Part shown: positions 34,997 through 43,582 of the stretch, piece after piece
Numbering within the stretch: the first letter of the stretch is position 1
How the letters are laid out: each line of letters starts with the position of its first letter
Assembly: GCA_965116685.1 (NCBI GenBank)
Contig: OZ220707.1
Coordinates: forward strand, 3,224,001-3,288,000
Direction of reading: 5' to 3'
Origin: Bin80 sp965116685
Lineage (GTDB): Bacteria > Bacteroidota > Rhodothermia > Rhodothermales > Bin80
Length of the DNA stretch: 64,000 nt
The notes under the pieces: model-generated
Database searches by the model: none
Told to the model about the DNA's origin: nothing
The model's input: only the letters and a program-made list of their open reading frames with translations
Program-made: the position numbers and the translations under genes

Positions 34997-35377
34997 ATGC
35001 CTCGAATAGCTGGAGTTGATATACCGCCAAATAAGCGCGGTGAGATTGCACTTTCGTCCATTTTTGGCGTGGGACGCTCTCGTGCACAGGAAATTCTGGA
35101 ACGGGTTGGGCTGGATCCCAATGCTCGTCCAGAGAACTGGACAGAAGAGCAGACCAAAAAAGTCCGCCGTCTGATCGAAGATCATTATGTCGTGGAAGGA
35201 CAGCTTCGATCCGAGATCCAGATGAGTGTGAAGCGGCTCATGGATATTGGCTGTTATCGCGGTTTACGGCATCGGCGTGGCCTACCTGTGCGTGGTCAGC
35301 GAACGCAAACGAATGCGAGGACACGCAAGGGACGCAAGAAGACTGTCGCCGGGAAAAAGAAAGCACCACGCAAGTAG
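34997..35377 (+). CDS. rpsM: 30S ribosomal protein S13
   Basis: S13 is a head protein that contacts the P-site tRNA and 50S. It has 126 residues with MPRIAGVDIPPNKRGEIAL at the start, the segment GCYRGLRHRRGLPVRGQRT and a basic tail. It opens the alpha block. Confidence 0.98.
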   Translation: MPRIAGVDIPPNKRGEIALSSIFGVGRSRAQEILERVGLDPNARPENWTEEQTKKVRRLIEDHYVVEGQLRSEIQMSVKRLMDIGCYRGLRHRRGLPVRGQRTQTNARTRKGRKKTVAGKKKAPRK

Positions 35378-35392
35378 TTACAGAATAAATAA

Positions 35393-35797
35393 ATGGCAAA
35401 AAAACAGGGACGTAAGGGTTCAGGTCGTTCTGGGAAGAAGAGGGTGGTGGTTGAATCAAACGGCATGGTGTTTATCCGGGCGACATTCAATAATGTGATT
35501 GTCACCATTACGGACCAGTATGGGAATTGTATTTCTTGGTCTTCTTCGGGTAAGGAGGGGTTCAAGGGAAGTCGTAAGAGTACTCCCTATGCGGCGCAGG
35601 TTGCATCCACGACTGCAGCGACAGAGGCGGTCAATTTGGGATTAAAGCGTGTAGACGTATTTGTTAAGGGGCCGGGCTCTGGACGTGAATCCGCCATTCG
35701 TGCCCTGAATACTTCGGGATTGGACATCACATCGATTCGCGATGTGACACCGATTCCACACAATGGTTGTCGTCCGCCTAAGCGTCGGCGTGTCTGA
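35393..35797 (+). CDS. rpsK: 30S ribosomal protein S11
   Basis: S11 forms the platform of the 30S subunit near the E site. The 134-residue product contains FNNVIVTITDQYGN, KGPGSGRESAIRAL and the end PHNGCRPPKRRRV, all conserved. Confidence 0.98.
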   Translation: MAKKQGRKGSGRSGKKRVVVESNGMVFIRATFNNVIVTITDQYGNCISWSSSGKEGFKGSRKSTPYAAQVASTTAATEAVNLGLKRVDVFVKGPGSGRESAIRALNTSGLDITSIRDVTPIPHNGCRPPKRRRV

Positions 35798-35833
35798 CTT
35801 CATTTATCACCGACTTGAGCAAAAAAAACAATC

Positions 35834-36436
35834 ATGGCCCGTTACAGAGGACCAAAACAGAAGATTGCACGGCGGTTTAATGAACCGCTCTTTGGTCCCA
35901 GTAAATCACTGGAGCGCAAGCCGAATCCGCCAGGACAACATGGACAGAAACGGCGTCGTCGTGAAAGTGAGTATGCTGTTCAGTTAAAAGAAAAGCAGAA
36001 AGCAAAACATATTTATGGGGTTCTGGAGAGGCAGTTCAAAAACTTGTTTGAAAAGGCTGCCCGCAAGAAGGGGGTGACCGGCGAGAATCTACTTCGGTTT
36101 CTGGAGGCACGCTTGGATAATACGGTCTTCAGATTCGGGTTTGGTTCAACCCGGCGGCAGGCACGGCAGATGGTCACACACGGGCACATCCTGGTGAATG
36201 GCCAGATTGTGGATATCCCATCCTATCAGTTGCGCCCAGGAGATATTGTTTCGGTACGGCCGCGGAGTCGACAAAACCCCGTATTTATTGAAAATATAAA
36301 AAAGAACCGCCGCGTGTTTTCGTGGCTGGAAACAGACCGGAGGGCACTGAGCGGGAAGTTTCTAGATTTCCCCGAGCGTTCTGATATACCGGAAAATATT
36401 CGGGAACAGTTGATCGTAGAGCTTTATTCTAAGTAA
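35834..36436 (+). CDS. rpsD: 30S ribosomal protein S4 (zinc-less type)
   Basis: S4 starts 30S assembly and helps decoding accuracy. The 200-residue product has the S4 RNA-binding domain RLDNTVFRFGFGSTRRQARQ, followed by HGHILVNGQIVDIPS. It contains no cysteine, so it is the form without zinc. It lies between rpsK and rpoA. Confidence 0.98.
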   Translation: MARYRGPKQKIARRFNEPLFGPSKSLERKPNPPGQHGQKRRRRESEYAVQLKEKQKAKHIYGVLERQFKNLFEKAARKKGVTGENLLRFLEARLDNTVFRFGFGSTRRQARQMVTHGHILVNGQIVDIPSYQLRPGDIVSVRPRSRQNPVFIENIKKNRRVFSWLETDRRALSGKFLDFPERSDIPENIREQLIVELYSK

Positions 36437-36469
36437 TCAGCTGTAAATTTTTGAACTCAATTGTTGAAT

Positions 36470-37456
36470 ATGAGCAGACACGGAATTCAAATGCCGGCGG
36501 GGGTTCTGACGGAAGAGGTGACCCCCACTTTTACACGGTTTGTAATTCAACCTCTTGAACGTGGGTTTGGCCAGACGATCGGCAATTCTCTCAGGCGGGT
36601 TCTACTTTCCTCGCTTCAGGGGACGGTGATCACTGCGGTGAAGATTGACGGGGTGCAACACGAATTCTCAACGATTCAGGGAGTTGCTGAGGATGTATCC
36701 GATATCATCTTGAATCTCAAGGGGGTCCGTTTCAGGCCGATGGATTTTGCGAGCGGGTTGATCAACGTAAAGATCAAGGGCCCCGGCACCTGGACGGCAC
36801 AGGATATTGATGAAGCCACGAGTGACTATCAGGTGTTGAACCCGGACCATCATATTGCCACAGTCTCTGAAGGGGTGGAGTTTGGTGTAGAACTTCGGGT
36901 GGAAACGGGGCGTCGATATGTTTCGGCCAATGAGAACAAGCGGGATACGGACCCGATAGGGGTAATTGCTATGGATGCAGTCTATGCTCCGATCAAGAGT
37001 GTTCGAGTTACCGTAAAGCCCACTCGTGTAGGGCAGCGTGTAGATTATGAACGATTGGAATTGGAAGTGGCTACCGATGGTTCGATTGTCCCACAGAATG
37101 CTTTGAAGGAGGCCTCCAGTATCCTGAAAGATCATATTAATCCATTTATAGATATGGATTATGTTGAGGCGCCCACCATTGAATCATCGAGAATAGATTT
37201 CGATATCCTGCAGATTCAAGAGCAGCTTGAATTGAGTGTCGATACCCTTCCATTGTCCGTTCGCGCAAAGAATTGTCTGAAGGCTGCGAACATCGAAACG
37301 ATCAGAGATTTGGTCTCCCACGATGAGGCGACCATGCTGAAGTTCCGTAATTTTGGGAATAAGTCTATGAAAGAACTTTCAACTTTGCTTGCAGAGCGGG
37401 GTTTGAGTTTCGATATGGATCTTTCACGGATTGCTCCTGGACCGACTGCTTCTTAG
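36470..37456 (+). CDS. rpoA: RNA polymerase alpha subunit
   Basis: Alpha dimers nucleate RNA polymerase assembly. From ATG 36470 it has 328 residues; a TTG at 36461 would add three. The N-terminal dimerisation domain contains GFGQTIGNSLRRVLLSS. The C-terminal domain (about 250-320) that binds UP elements and activators contains LSVRAKNCLKAANIETIRDL and FGNKSMKEL. Confidence 0.98.
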   Translation: MSRHGIQMPAGVLTEEVTPTFTRFVIQPLERGFGQTIGNSLRRVLLSSLQGTVITAVKIDGVQHEFSTIQGVAEDVSDIILNLKGVRFRPMDFASGLINVKIKGPGTWTAQDIDEATSDYQVLNPDHHIATVSEGVEFGVELRVETGRRYVSANENKRDTDPIGVIAMDAVYAPIKSVRVTVKPTRVGQRVDYERLELEVATDGSIVPQNALKEASSILKDHINPFIDMDYVEAPTIESSRIDFDILQIQEQLELSVDTLPLSVRAKNCLKAANIETIRDLVSHDEATMLKFRNFGNKSMKELSTLLAERGLSFDMDLSRIAPGPTAS

Positions 37457-37468
37457 TCAGTTACTAAA

Positions 37469-38242
37469 ATGAGACACGCCAAGAAGGGATACAAGCTCGG
37501 CCGGACTGCCTCACATCGCAAGGCAACTTTGGCGGCACTTTCCGGGGCGCTGATCCGACATAAACGGATCACTACAACCCTGACGAAAGCCAAGGCGCTA
37601 CGCATCTACGTTGAGCCATTGATTACACGGGCTCGTGTAGATACAACGCATAATCGCCGAGAGGTCTTCCGTCATCTGATGGATAAGATTGCGGTGACGG
37701 AACTCTTTAATGAGATTTCTGAGAAGGTAGGCGATCGGCCAGGTGGTTACACCCGGATCCTTCGATTGGGACAGCGTCAAGGGGATGCTGCAGAGATGGC
37801 CGTGATTGAACTTGTGGATTATAATGACTCGGTTGCCGAAACCGGTCGTACACGCCGCCGTCGTACACGTAGGGGAAGCCGTCGTAGAAGCTCGGCTCCT
37901 CAGCAGGTAGAGGTTGCTGATGCAGTGACGACTTCTTCGCCTGTTGAGGCAGAAAATGCTACCCCCGTGGTAGGGGATCATCAATCAGTGGCAGAGAAAG
38001 CGGATTTGGAGGACGCGGCAGCAGAGATTGCGAGTGTAGAGGCAGAGGAGTTAGCGGAAGCGCAGGCAGGTTCTGATGATACATCGGCAGCAGAAGATAC
38101 CGACCCTAAGGTGGAAGATGTAGTGTCGGAAGATGACGCCTCCGAGATAGAAGGCGCACCCGCGGAAGATGAGACGAGGAACTCTGCCGAATCCAAGTCG
38201 GATAAATCAGCAACAGATGGGAAAGAGGAAACCGTGTCGTAG
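37469..38242 (+). CDS. rplQ: 50S ribosomal protein L17 with long bipolar C-terminal extension
   Basis: Residues 1-120 are a normal L17 (MRHAKKGYKLGRTASHRKA, conserved), which sits by the tunnel exit. Residues 127-140 are a strongly basic stretch (RTRRRRTRRGSRRR). Residues 145-257 are acidic and Ala/Ser/Glu/Asp-rich, without predicted fold. Bacterial L17 is usually 115-130 residues; Bacteroidota forms have shorter extensions. The tail has no stop-codon scar and uses similar codons, so it is part of the protein. A terminator follows, making this the last gene of the cluster. Confidence 0.95.
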   Translation: MRHAKKGYKLGRTASHRKATLAALSGALIRHKRITTTLTKAKALRIYVEPLITRARVDTTHNRREVFRHLMDKIAVTELFNEISEKVGDRPGGYTRILRLGQRQGDAAEMAVIELVDYNDSVAETGRTRRRRTRRGSRRRSSAPQQVEVADAVTTSSPVEAENATPVVGDHQSVAEKADLEDAAAEIASVEAEELAEAQAGSDDTSAAEDTDPKVEDVVSEDDASEIEGAPAEDETRNSAESKSDKSATDGKEETVS

Positions 38243-38279
38243 AAGCCACGCTTCCCATATTTTGGTGAAAAAGTTTATC

Positions 38280-38314
38280 AACCCGCTTGGAAATTGATCC
38301 CAGCGGGTTTTTTT
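38280..38314 (+). terminator. intrinsic terminator of the ribosomal cluster
   Basis: AACCCGCT (38280-38287) and AGCGGGTT (38302-38309) form a perfect 8-bp stem with a 14-base loop. A run of seven T ends at 38314. This is a textbook rho-independent terminator, 38 bases after the rplQ stop. Confidence 0.9.
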
Positions 38315-38361
38315 GCGTTTGTATAGGATTGCAACGCGATTGGGTAGATTGTGCAGACAAG

Positions 38362-40590
38362 ATGCTGGAAGCTTCAGGAATTCTTCAGAAACATGATATA
38401 GAAATTGCAGAGCCGTATGGGCAGCAATTGGATGACCTGATCGCGGATTGTCATCAGTACCTTCCGGTTGTCGATGAGGTAATGATTCGACGGGCCTTTA
38501 AGCTCAGTTACTGGGCCCACAGGAATGACAGACGTGTATCCGGCGAATCCTATATCTCACACCCCCTCGCAGTTGCCCATATTGTTGCCCGGGAAATTCG
38601 ACTGGATGACACGAGTGTTGGTGCCGCACTCCTGCATGATGTGGTGGAGGATACCGACCTAACCATTGAAATTATAGAGGAAGAGTTCGGCGAACAGATG
38701 GCGCTGCTGATTGATGGGCTAACCAAAATTCGCGGGATCTATGGGAACCGCGCGCTGGGGCAGGCCGAAAATGTTCGTAAGCTCATCCTGTCGATGGCCC
38801 AGGATGTACGTGTGATCTTTGTAAAGTTCGCCGACCGCCTGCACAACATGAAGACTCTTGAGTCGCTTCCTTCGGCAAAGCAACTCAAGATTGCCACCGA
38901 AACATTACATCTGTTTGCACCTCTGGCACACCGTTTTGGATTGCAACGGATTAAGAGCGAATTGGAAGATCTAGCCCTTAAAGTCCTTGAACCAGAGACC
39001 TATTCTGCCATCGTTTTTGGGCTCAAGAGCAGCAGGCAGCAGCGGGAGGCACATATTCGCAGTTTCATCAAACCGCTCAGTGCCAGCCTTCGTCAGCAGG
39101 AATTTGACTTTGAAGTGAAGGGACGCTCCAAAAACCTGTACTCGATTTTCCAGAAAATGCAGGTCCAAAACAAACCGCTGGAGGAAATCTATGATGTATT
39201 TGCAATCCGGGTCATATTAAAAACGGTCGGGGGAAAAGGAAAAGAAGATTGTTGGCGGGTATATTCTATCGTGACGGATCTCTATAAACCGATACCTGAG
39301 CGCTTTAGGGATTTTATTTCTGTGCCAAAATCGAATGGGTATCAGAGTCTGCATACGACGGTAGTGGATTCGGATGGACGTCGAATAGAGGTTCAGATTC
39401 GAACACAGGAAATGCACGAAATCGCTGAGCGTGGCGTGGCTGCCCACTGGAAGTACAAGGAAGGAGTGGATGGAATGGATGCCAAGATGGACCAATTCCT
39501 CACCTGGGTTCGTGATCTTATGGAGAATCCGGATGCGGAACAGGCAACCGAATTTGTTCAGGAGTTCAGCCTAGACCTCTATACAGACGAAATTTATGTG
39601 TTCACTCCGAGAGGAGACTTGAAAGCACTCCCCAAGGGGGCAACCCCAGTAGATTTTGCATTCCAGATTCACACCGATATTGGGTTCCATTGTATTGGTG
39701 CCAAGGTTAATGGCAAAATAGTGCCCTTATCGTATAAACTCAGGAGTGGTGATCAGGTTGAGATTATTACATCGAAGAAGATCACGGCGAACCCGGGATG
39801 GATCAAGTTTGTAGTTACACACAAGGCACGAAGTCGCATTCGTCATCGCATTAATGAAGAACGTCGGGAGGCGGTACGATACGGGCGGCAACTTTGGGAA
39901 AAAAAAGCAAAGCGTGCAAAGATTTCGCTAACGGAAGATGAACTCATACAGCTGGCATCTCAATTTAATTATTCGACGTCAGCACAGATGTTTTATGAGA
40001 TTTCCTCTGGTCTTCTGGATGTACAGGATCTCATCCAGTATCTACGCACGGGAGACTCACCTGACCTGGATGAGGAGGTTGAAGTCTCGCCGGAACCCTC
40101 TGCTTCCTTTCTTGAACATGCGCAGGACCACGGTGCTGAGGCACTGCTCATCAATGGAGAGCGCATTCGAGGTCTGGCAACGGTATATGCTTCGTGCTGT
40201 AACCCGATTCCAGGTGACTCAGTCTTTGGATATACAAGTAAAGCCGGTTCCATAAATATCCATCGTACAGGTTGTCGGAATGCGGCACATTTATTGGTAA
40301 ACCACCCAGACCGCATCCAATCGTGTGCATGGAGCCGGCAAAAAGATGTCCGGTTTGTTGTCGGGCTTCGCGTCATTGGGGAGGACCGGGTTGGTATTCT
40401 TCACGATTTGACGACGGTCATCTCCAGAAACCTGAAGACGAATATTTTGTCCATCACGGTGAAGACCGAGGATGGCTTTTTTGAGGGTACGATTATACTT
40501 CAGGTCAGTGATCTGCAGCATCTCAAACGTCTGATTGAGCGTGTCAAACGGGTTGACAATATCCGCGGTGTCTATCGTTTTGAAGAATAA
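38362..40590 (+). CDS. RelA/SpoT family (p)ppGpp synthetase/hydrolase
   Basis: It makes and degrades the alarmone (p)ppGpp in the stringent response. From ATG 38362 it has 742 residues; an apparent TTG start at 38287 lies inside the terminator stem and is rejected. The hydrolase HD domain is intact: H67 in YISHP, H92-D93 in LLHDVVEDTD, D158 in FADRLHNMK. The synthetase domain spans about 245-365 (GRSKNLYSIFQKM, VPKSNGYQSLHTTV, EVQIRT). A TGS domain is at about 410-470 and an ACT domain at the C-terminus. Both catalytic domains look functional, so it is of the Rel/SpoT bifunctional kind. The location next to the ribosomal cluster is notable but it has its own transcript start. Confidence 0.96.
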   Translation: MLEASGILQKHDIEIAEPYGQQLDDLIADCHQYLPVVDEVMIRRAFKLSYWAHRNDRRVSGESYISHPLAVAHIVAREIRLDDTSVGAALLHDVVEDTDLTIEIIEEEFGEQMALLIDGLTKIRGIYGNRALGQAENVRKLILSMAQDVRVIFVKFADRLHNMKTLESLPSAKQLKIATETLHLFAPLAHRFGLQRIKSELEDLALKVLEPETYSAIVFGLKSSRQQREAHIRSFIKPLSASLRQQEFDFEVKGRSKNLYSIFQKMQVQNKPLEEIYDVFAIRVILKTVGGKGKEDCWRVYSIVTDLYKPIPERFRDFISVPKSNGYQSLHTTVVDSDGRRIEVQIRTQEMHEIAERGVAAHWKYKEGVDGMDAKMDQFLTWVRDLMENPDAEQATEFVQEFSLDLYTDEIYVFTPRGDLKALPKGATPVDFAFQIHTDIGFHCIGAKVNGKIVPLSYKLRSGDQVEIITSKKITANPGWIKFVVTHKARSRIRHRINEERREAVRYGRQLWEKKAKRAKISLTEDELIQLASQFNYSTSAQMFYEISSGLLDVQDLIQYLRTGDSPDLDEEVEVSPEPSASFLEHAQDHGAEALLINGERIRGLATVYASCCNPIPGDSVFGYTSKAGSINIHRTGCRNAAHLLVNHPDRIQSCAWSRQKDVRFVVGLRVIGEDRVGILHDLTTVISRNLKTNILSITVKTEDGFFEGTIILQVSDLQHLKRLIERVKRVDNIRGVYRFEE

Positions 40591-41023
40591 GGAAATCCAA
40601 ATACCTCCGCGGATTGTGTCTGTAGATTACGGCACCAAACGAGTTGGGTTGTCAATAGCGGACCCGCTGCATCTGTTTGCACAACCACTGGATACCTGTA
40701 GCCCTAAATATTCTATAAAGAAACTGGTCTCTCTTCATAAGAGAGAGCCCATCCGAGTAATCATAATTGGCTGGCCTCTAAACGAAGACGGGACGGAAGG
40801 GGAAGCCACTCGGCGTGTGGATCGATATATCCATCAACTACATAGGCATCTTCCTGATGTGGAAATCGTACGCTGGGATGAGCGTTATACGTCAGAGGAA
40901 GCCAGATTGCGGCTGGCTGGTTGGCATGGTAAAAAAGGGCAAGGGAGCATTGATCAGATTGCAGCCTGTATTATTCTGCAGGAATATCTGGACTCCACTG
41001 TCGAAACCACTGGACTCGATTGA
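40580..41023 (+). CDS. RuvX/YqgF-family Holliday-junction-resolvase-like nuclease
   Basis: YqgF proteins have an RNase H fold and act in 16S rRNA 5' maturation or as a junction resolvase. The protein contains VSVDYGTKRVGLSIAD (catalytic Asp), a middle segment IIGWPLNEDGTEG and WDERYTSEEA, and a final Asp in SIDQIAA. There is no ATG at the start. Candidates are TTG at 40580 (147 residues, chosen), GTG at 40541 or 40568, and TTG at 40535. All overlap the end of the Rel gene, so the two are probably translated together. Confidence 0.88.
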   Translation: MKNKEIQIPPRIVSVDYGTKRVGLSIADPLHLFAQPLDTCSPKYSIKKLVSLHKREPIRVIIIGWPLNEDGTEGEATRRVDRYIHQLHRHLPDVEIVRWDERYTSEEARLRLAGWHGKKGQGSIDQIAACIILQEYLDSTVETTGLD

Positions 41024-41052
41024 CGTACGCACAGAAAAACCACAATTTAAGT

Positions 41053-41655
41053 ATGCGTAACCCAAGTACATTGATATTAATTGTAGTTGTTCTACTTGTA
41101 GGCTTTGCAGGCTGTGCAGGCTGTGGAACCTACAATAGTCTGATTGGCCAGGAAGAGGCAGTTGAAGAAGCCTGGGGCAACGTTCAAACCGCGTATCAGC
41201 GGAGGGCAGATCTGATTCCAAATCTCGTAAACACAGTACGTGCTGCCGGGGATTTTGAGCAGGAGACACTACAGGCCGTCACTGAGGCACGTGCTCGAGC
41301 GACATCCATCAATGTGTCTGCGGATGATCTTCGTGATCCTGCGAGTTTGGCACAATTCCAGCAGGCACAATCCCAGTTATCGGGTGCTCTGGGTCGGTTG
41401 CTGGTGGTCAGTGAGAATTATCCACAGTTGCAGGCAACCGCAGGATTCCGTGATTTGCAGGTGCAATTGGAAGGAACGGAAAATCGCATCAACACCGCAC
41501 GTACACGGTACAACGGTGTCGTACGATCCTATAATACAGCAATCCGCCAATTCCCTGCAACCATGTTTGCCGATATGTTCGGACACAGTCGCAGATTACC
41601 ATTCGAAGCGGAGAGTGGTGCACAAGATGCGCCTGAAGTTGATTTTGATTCGTAG
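41053..41655 (+). CDS. LemA family membrane protein
   Basis: From ATG 41053 it has 200 residues: a single N-terminal membrane segment (about 5-25) and a coiled helical domain. The motif GTYNSLIGQEEAVEEAWGNVQTAYQRR, ending in RADLIPNLVNTV, is diagnostic of LemA; the role of the family is not known. The frame from 41020 adds an unneeded leader. The next gene, a TPM-domain protein, overlaps its end by 29 bases; LemA and TPM proteins are often paired. Confidence 0.92.
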   Translation: MRNPSTLILIVVVLLVGFAGCAGCGTYNSLIGQEEAVEEAWGNVQTAYQRRADLIPNLVNTVRAAGDFEQETLQAVTEARARATSINVSADDLRDPASLAQFQQAQSQLSGALGRLLVVSENYPQLQATAGFRDLQVQLEGTENRINTARTRYNGVVRSYNTAIRQFPATMFADMFGHSRRLPFEAESGAQDAPEVDFDS

Positions 41656-42418
41656 GTGCAGCATCAAAAACTGGATTCTCCTTATTGTCCTGGTTGTTAC
41701 TCCTCAGCAGATCCTGGCTCAGCAGCAGAGGATTGTCGTTGATGATGCCGGGATCCTGACTGCACAGGAGGAAGAGCGGTTGTCCCTTGTATTACGATTA
41801 TATGAGGACAGCACCTCAAACCAGATTGCGATACGTACGCTTCAATCGTTAGAGGGGCAGGATATAGCCGAGTATGCAACGGAATTGGGACAATCTCTTG
41901 GAGTCGGTCGCTCAGAGACAGATAACGGTGTCCTGATCGTTGTCAGCACGGAGGATCGCTCCGTATTCATTGCAGTGGGGTATGGTCTGGAAGGGGCCAT
42001 TCCCGATGTGTTGGCCGGTCGCATTGTGCGCGATATTATCGTACCGGATTTTCGAGAAGGTAGATACTACGCTGGTTTAGTCGGTGCAGTGGATGCAATT
42101 ATGCTGGCTGCGGCAGGTGAATACACGGCTGAATCCTTGCCACCTAGACAATCTTCAAATCGAGGCGGTGATTGGGGCGGGATATTTCTATTTTTGATGG
42201 TTGTGGTGTTTGCAATTGTAATGTCAACCCGAAACAGGGGGGGAGGTGGTGGCCATAGGCGTCGCTATGGTGATGATGGTTTGATTCCGCTCATGTTTTT
42301 ATTGGGGCATGCCAGCGGTCGTGGTGGCGGTGGCTTTGGAGGTGGTTTTGGAGGTGGCTTCGGTGGTGGTTTTGGAGGAGGAGGGTTTGGCGGAGGAGGT
42401 GCTGGTGGGGGCTGGTAA
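41627..42418 (+). CDS. TPM-domain (YgcG-like) membrane protein with Gly-rich tail
   Basis: The 263-residue product has a signal peptide ending near LAQQ, then a TPM domain (VDDAGILTAQEEERL, IRTLQSL, DNGVLIVVSTEDRSVFIAVGYGLEG). One transmembrane segment lies near 180-198. The end is a repeat of Phe and Gly (GGGFGGGF), finishing GGGAGGGW. Such tails are common in the family. The start is inside lemA; the longer frame beginning at 41240 is a shadow of lemA. Confidence 0.9.
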   Translation: MRLKLILIRRCSIKNWILLIVLVVTPQQILAQQQRIVVDDAGILTAQEEERLSLVLRLYEDSTSNQIAIRTLQSLEGQDIAEYATELGQSLGVGRSETDNGVLIVVSTEDRSVFIAVGYGLEGAIPDVLAGRIVRDIIVPDFREGRYYAGLVGAVDAIMLAAAGEYTAESLPPRQSSNRGGDWGGIFLFLMVVVFAIVMSTRNRGGGGGHRRRYGDDGLIPLMFLLGHASGRGGGGFGGGFGGGFGGGFGGGGFGGGGAGGGW

Positions 42419-42483
42419 ACATGAATCGATCCAGAAGGAGGATCACGATTTTGAAACTCTGACTCTCAGGCAATCTGAACCAC

Positions 42484-42798
42484 ATGGATCGAATAGAATT
42501 ACTCTTAGAGCTCCATGAGGCGGATCCATCGGATCCATTTACCCTGTTTGCTCTTGGATTCGAGAACCAGAAACGGGAACGGTTAGAAGAAGCTCTGAAG
42601 TGGTATCAAGCAATTTTGTCGGCCGATAAAGACTATACAGGAGTCTATTATCATTTGGGAAAATTGTATGTGGAACTGGGTCGCCCCGTGGATGCAGAAC
42701 AGACGTACCGGCAGGGGATCCTGGTCTGTGGTCAATTGCAAGCCTCCAAGGATCGCGCAGAATTACAGCAGGCACTGATGGAATTGGATGATGAGTGA
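42484..42798 (+). CDS. small tetratricopeptide-repeat protein
   Basis: The 104-residue product consists of about three TPR-like helix pairs: PFTLFALGFENQKRERLEEALKWY, then YTGVYYHLGKLYVELGRPVDAEQTY. It has no signal peptide and is probably a cytoplasmic adaptor. It overlaps the start of the CPBP protease gene by 11 bases (ATGATGAGTGA), so the two are likely co-translated. Confidence 0.88.
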   Translation: MDRIELLLELHEADPSDPFTLFALGFENQKRERLEEALKWYQAILSADKDYTGVYYHLGKLYVELGRPVDAEQTYRQGILVCGQLQASKDRAELQQALMELDDE

Positions 42799-43576
42799 AG
42801 GGGATTTTCAGTTTGCGGACTCTGTAGAGCGTGCGGGGGTTCATGGCTATTTTCAGTCCACTCGTACGGCAACCTGGGGGTTCCTGATGGCCTTGCCTCT
42901 TCTACTGCTCTATGAGGTAGGGATCATATGGGTCAATATGGGTAGAGATTCGGGGGTCCGTATTTCTTCAGAGGGGATACTCAAAAGTTTTTTTTCGAAA
43001 TTGGGACTTACCCATGAGCTTTTTTTACTTGGGATCGTGCTGCTCATAGGGATTGGTATCATTGTCTGGGAGCGGAAAAAGAAGGTGACATTCAGTACCA
43101 GGTATCCTGGCTTGATTATTTTGGAGAGTTCGGTTTATGCAATCGTTCTGGCATTTTTTGTTTCAGGGGCTACGCAATTCTTACTCTCTCCATTGATGAT
43201 GATTCAGGATGGAGGTCATCATGGACTGGCGACGAACTTAGTCCTTTCCCTTGGAGCGGGAATCTATGAGGAGTTATTATTTCGGGTACTGATTGTAGGT
43301 GGAGCTTTTTGGGTGCTGCGGAAGCTTTTTCCCAATTCGAGACGAATGATGTACATCGTTGCCGCGGTGATCGGTGCACTCAGTTTCAGTGCGATACACC
43401 ATCTTGGCGTCTATGGAGATCCTTGGACGCTGGATGTATTTCTTTATCGCGCCATTTGGGGATTGGTCTTTAGCATAGTCTTTTTGGTCAGGGGATTTGC
43501 CGTCGTTGCTTGGACACACGCACTCTATGATGTCATGATATTTACAGGCTTGTTCTCGTTATTTGGGGAATCTTAA
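42788..43576 (+). CDS. CPBP family intramembrane metalloprotease
   Basis: The 262-residue product (a second ATG is at 42791) has about seven to eight membrane segments. It carries all three CPBP motifs: E161-E162-x3-R166 in EELLFR, the His pair at 204-205 in FSAIHH, and H244-x3-D248 in HALYDV. These are the active-site residues of Rce1/CaaX-like proteases and of bacteriocin-immunity relatives. The substrate is unknown. Its stop lies 6 bases before the convergent PLP-enzyme gene. Confidence 0.9.
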   Translation: MMSEGDFQFADSVERAGVHGYFQSTRTATWGFLMALPLLLLYEVGIIWVNMGRDSGVRISSEGILKSFFSKLGLTHELFLLGIVLLIGIGIIVWERKKKVTFSTRYPGLIILESSVYAIVLAFFVSGATQFLLSPLMMIQDGGHHGLATNLVLSLGAGIYEELLFRVLIVGGAFWVLRKLFPNSRRMMYIVAAVIGALSFSAIHHLGVYGDPWTLDVFLYRAIWGLVFSIVFLVRGFAVVAWTHALYDVMIFTGLFSLFGES

Positions 43577-43582
43577 GCAAGT

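Noticed and set aside
18851..38242. tRNA or rRNA genes inside the translation cluster
   Set aside because: I looked in all gaps, which are mostly under 75 bases; no cloverleaf or rRNA-like sequence was seen.
38287..38361. TTG start that would extend the Rel protein by 25 residues
   Set aside because: The start lies within the stem-loop of the terminator and the added residues are not like the family N-terminus.
42310..42418. Tandem DNA repeat that could be a satellite
   Set aside because: It is the coding sequence of the Gly/Phe-rich tail of the TPM protein, usual for that family.
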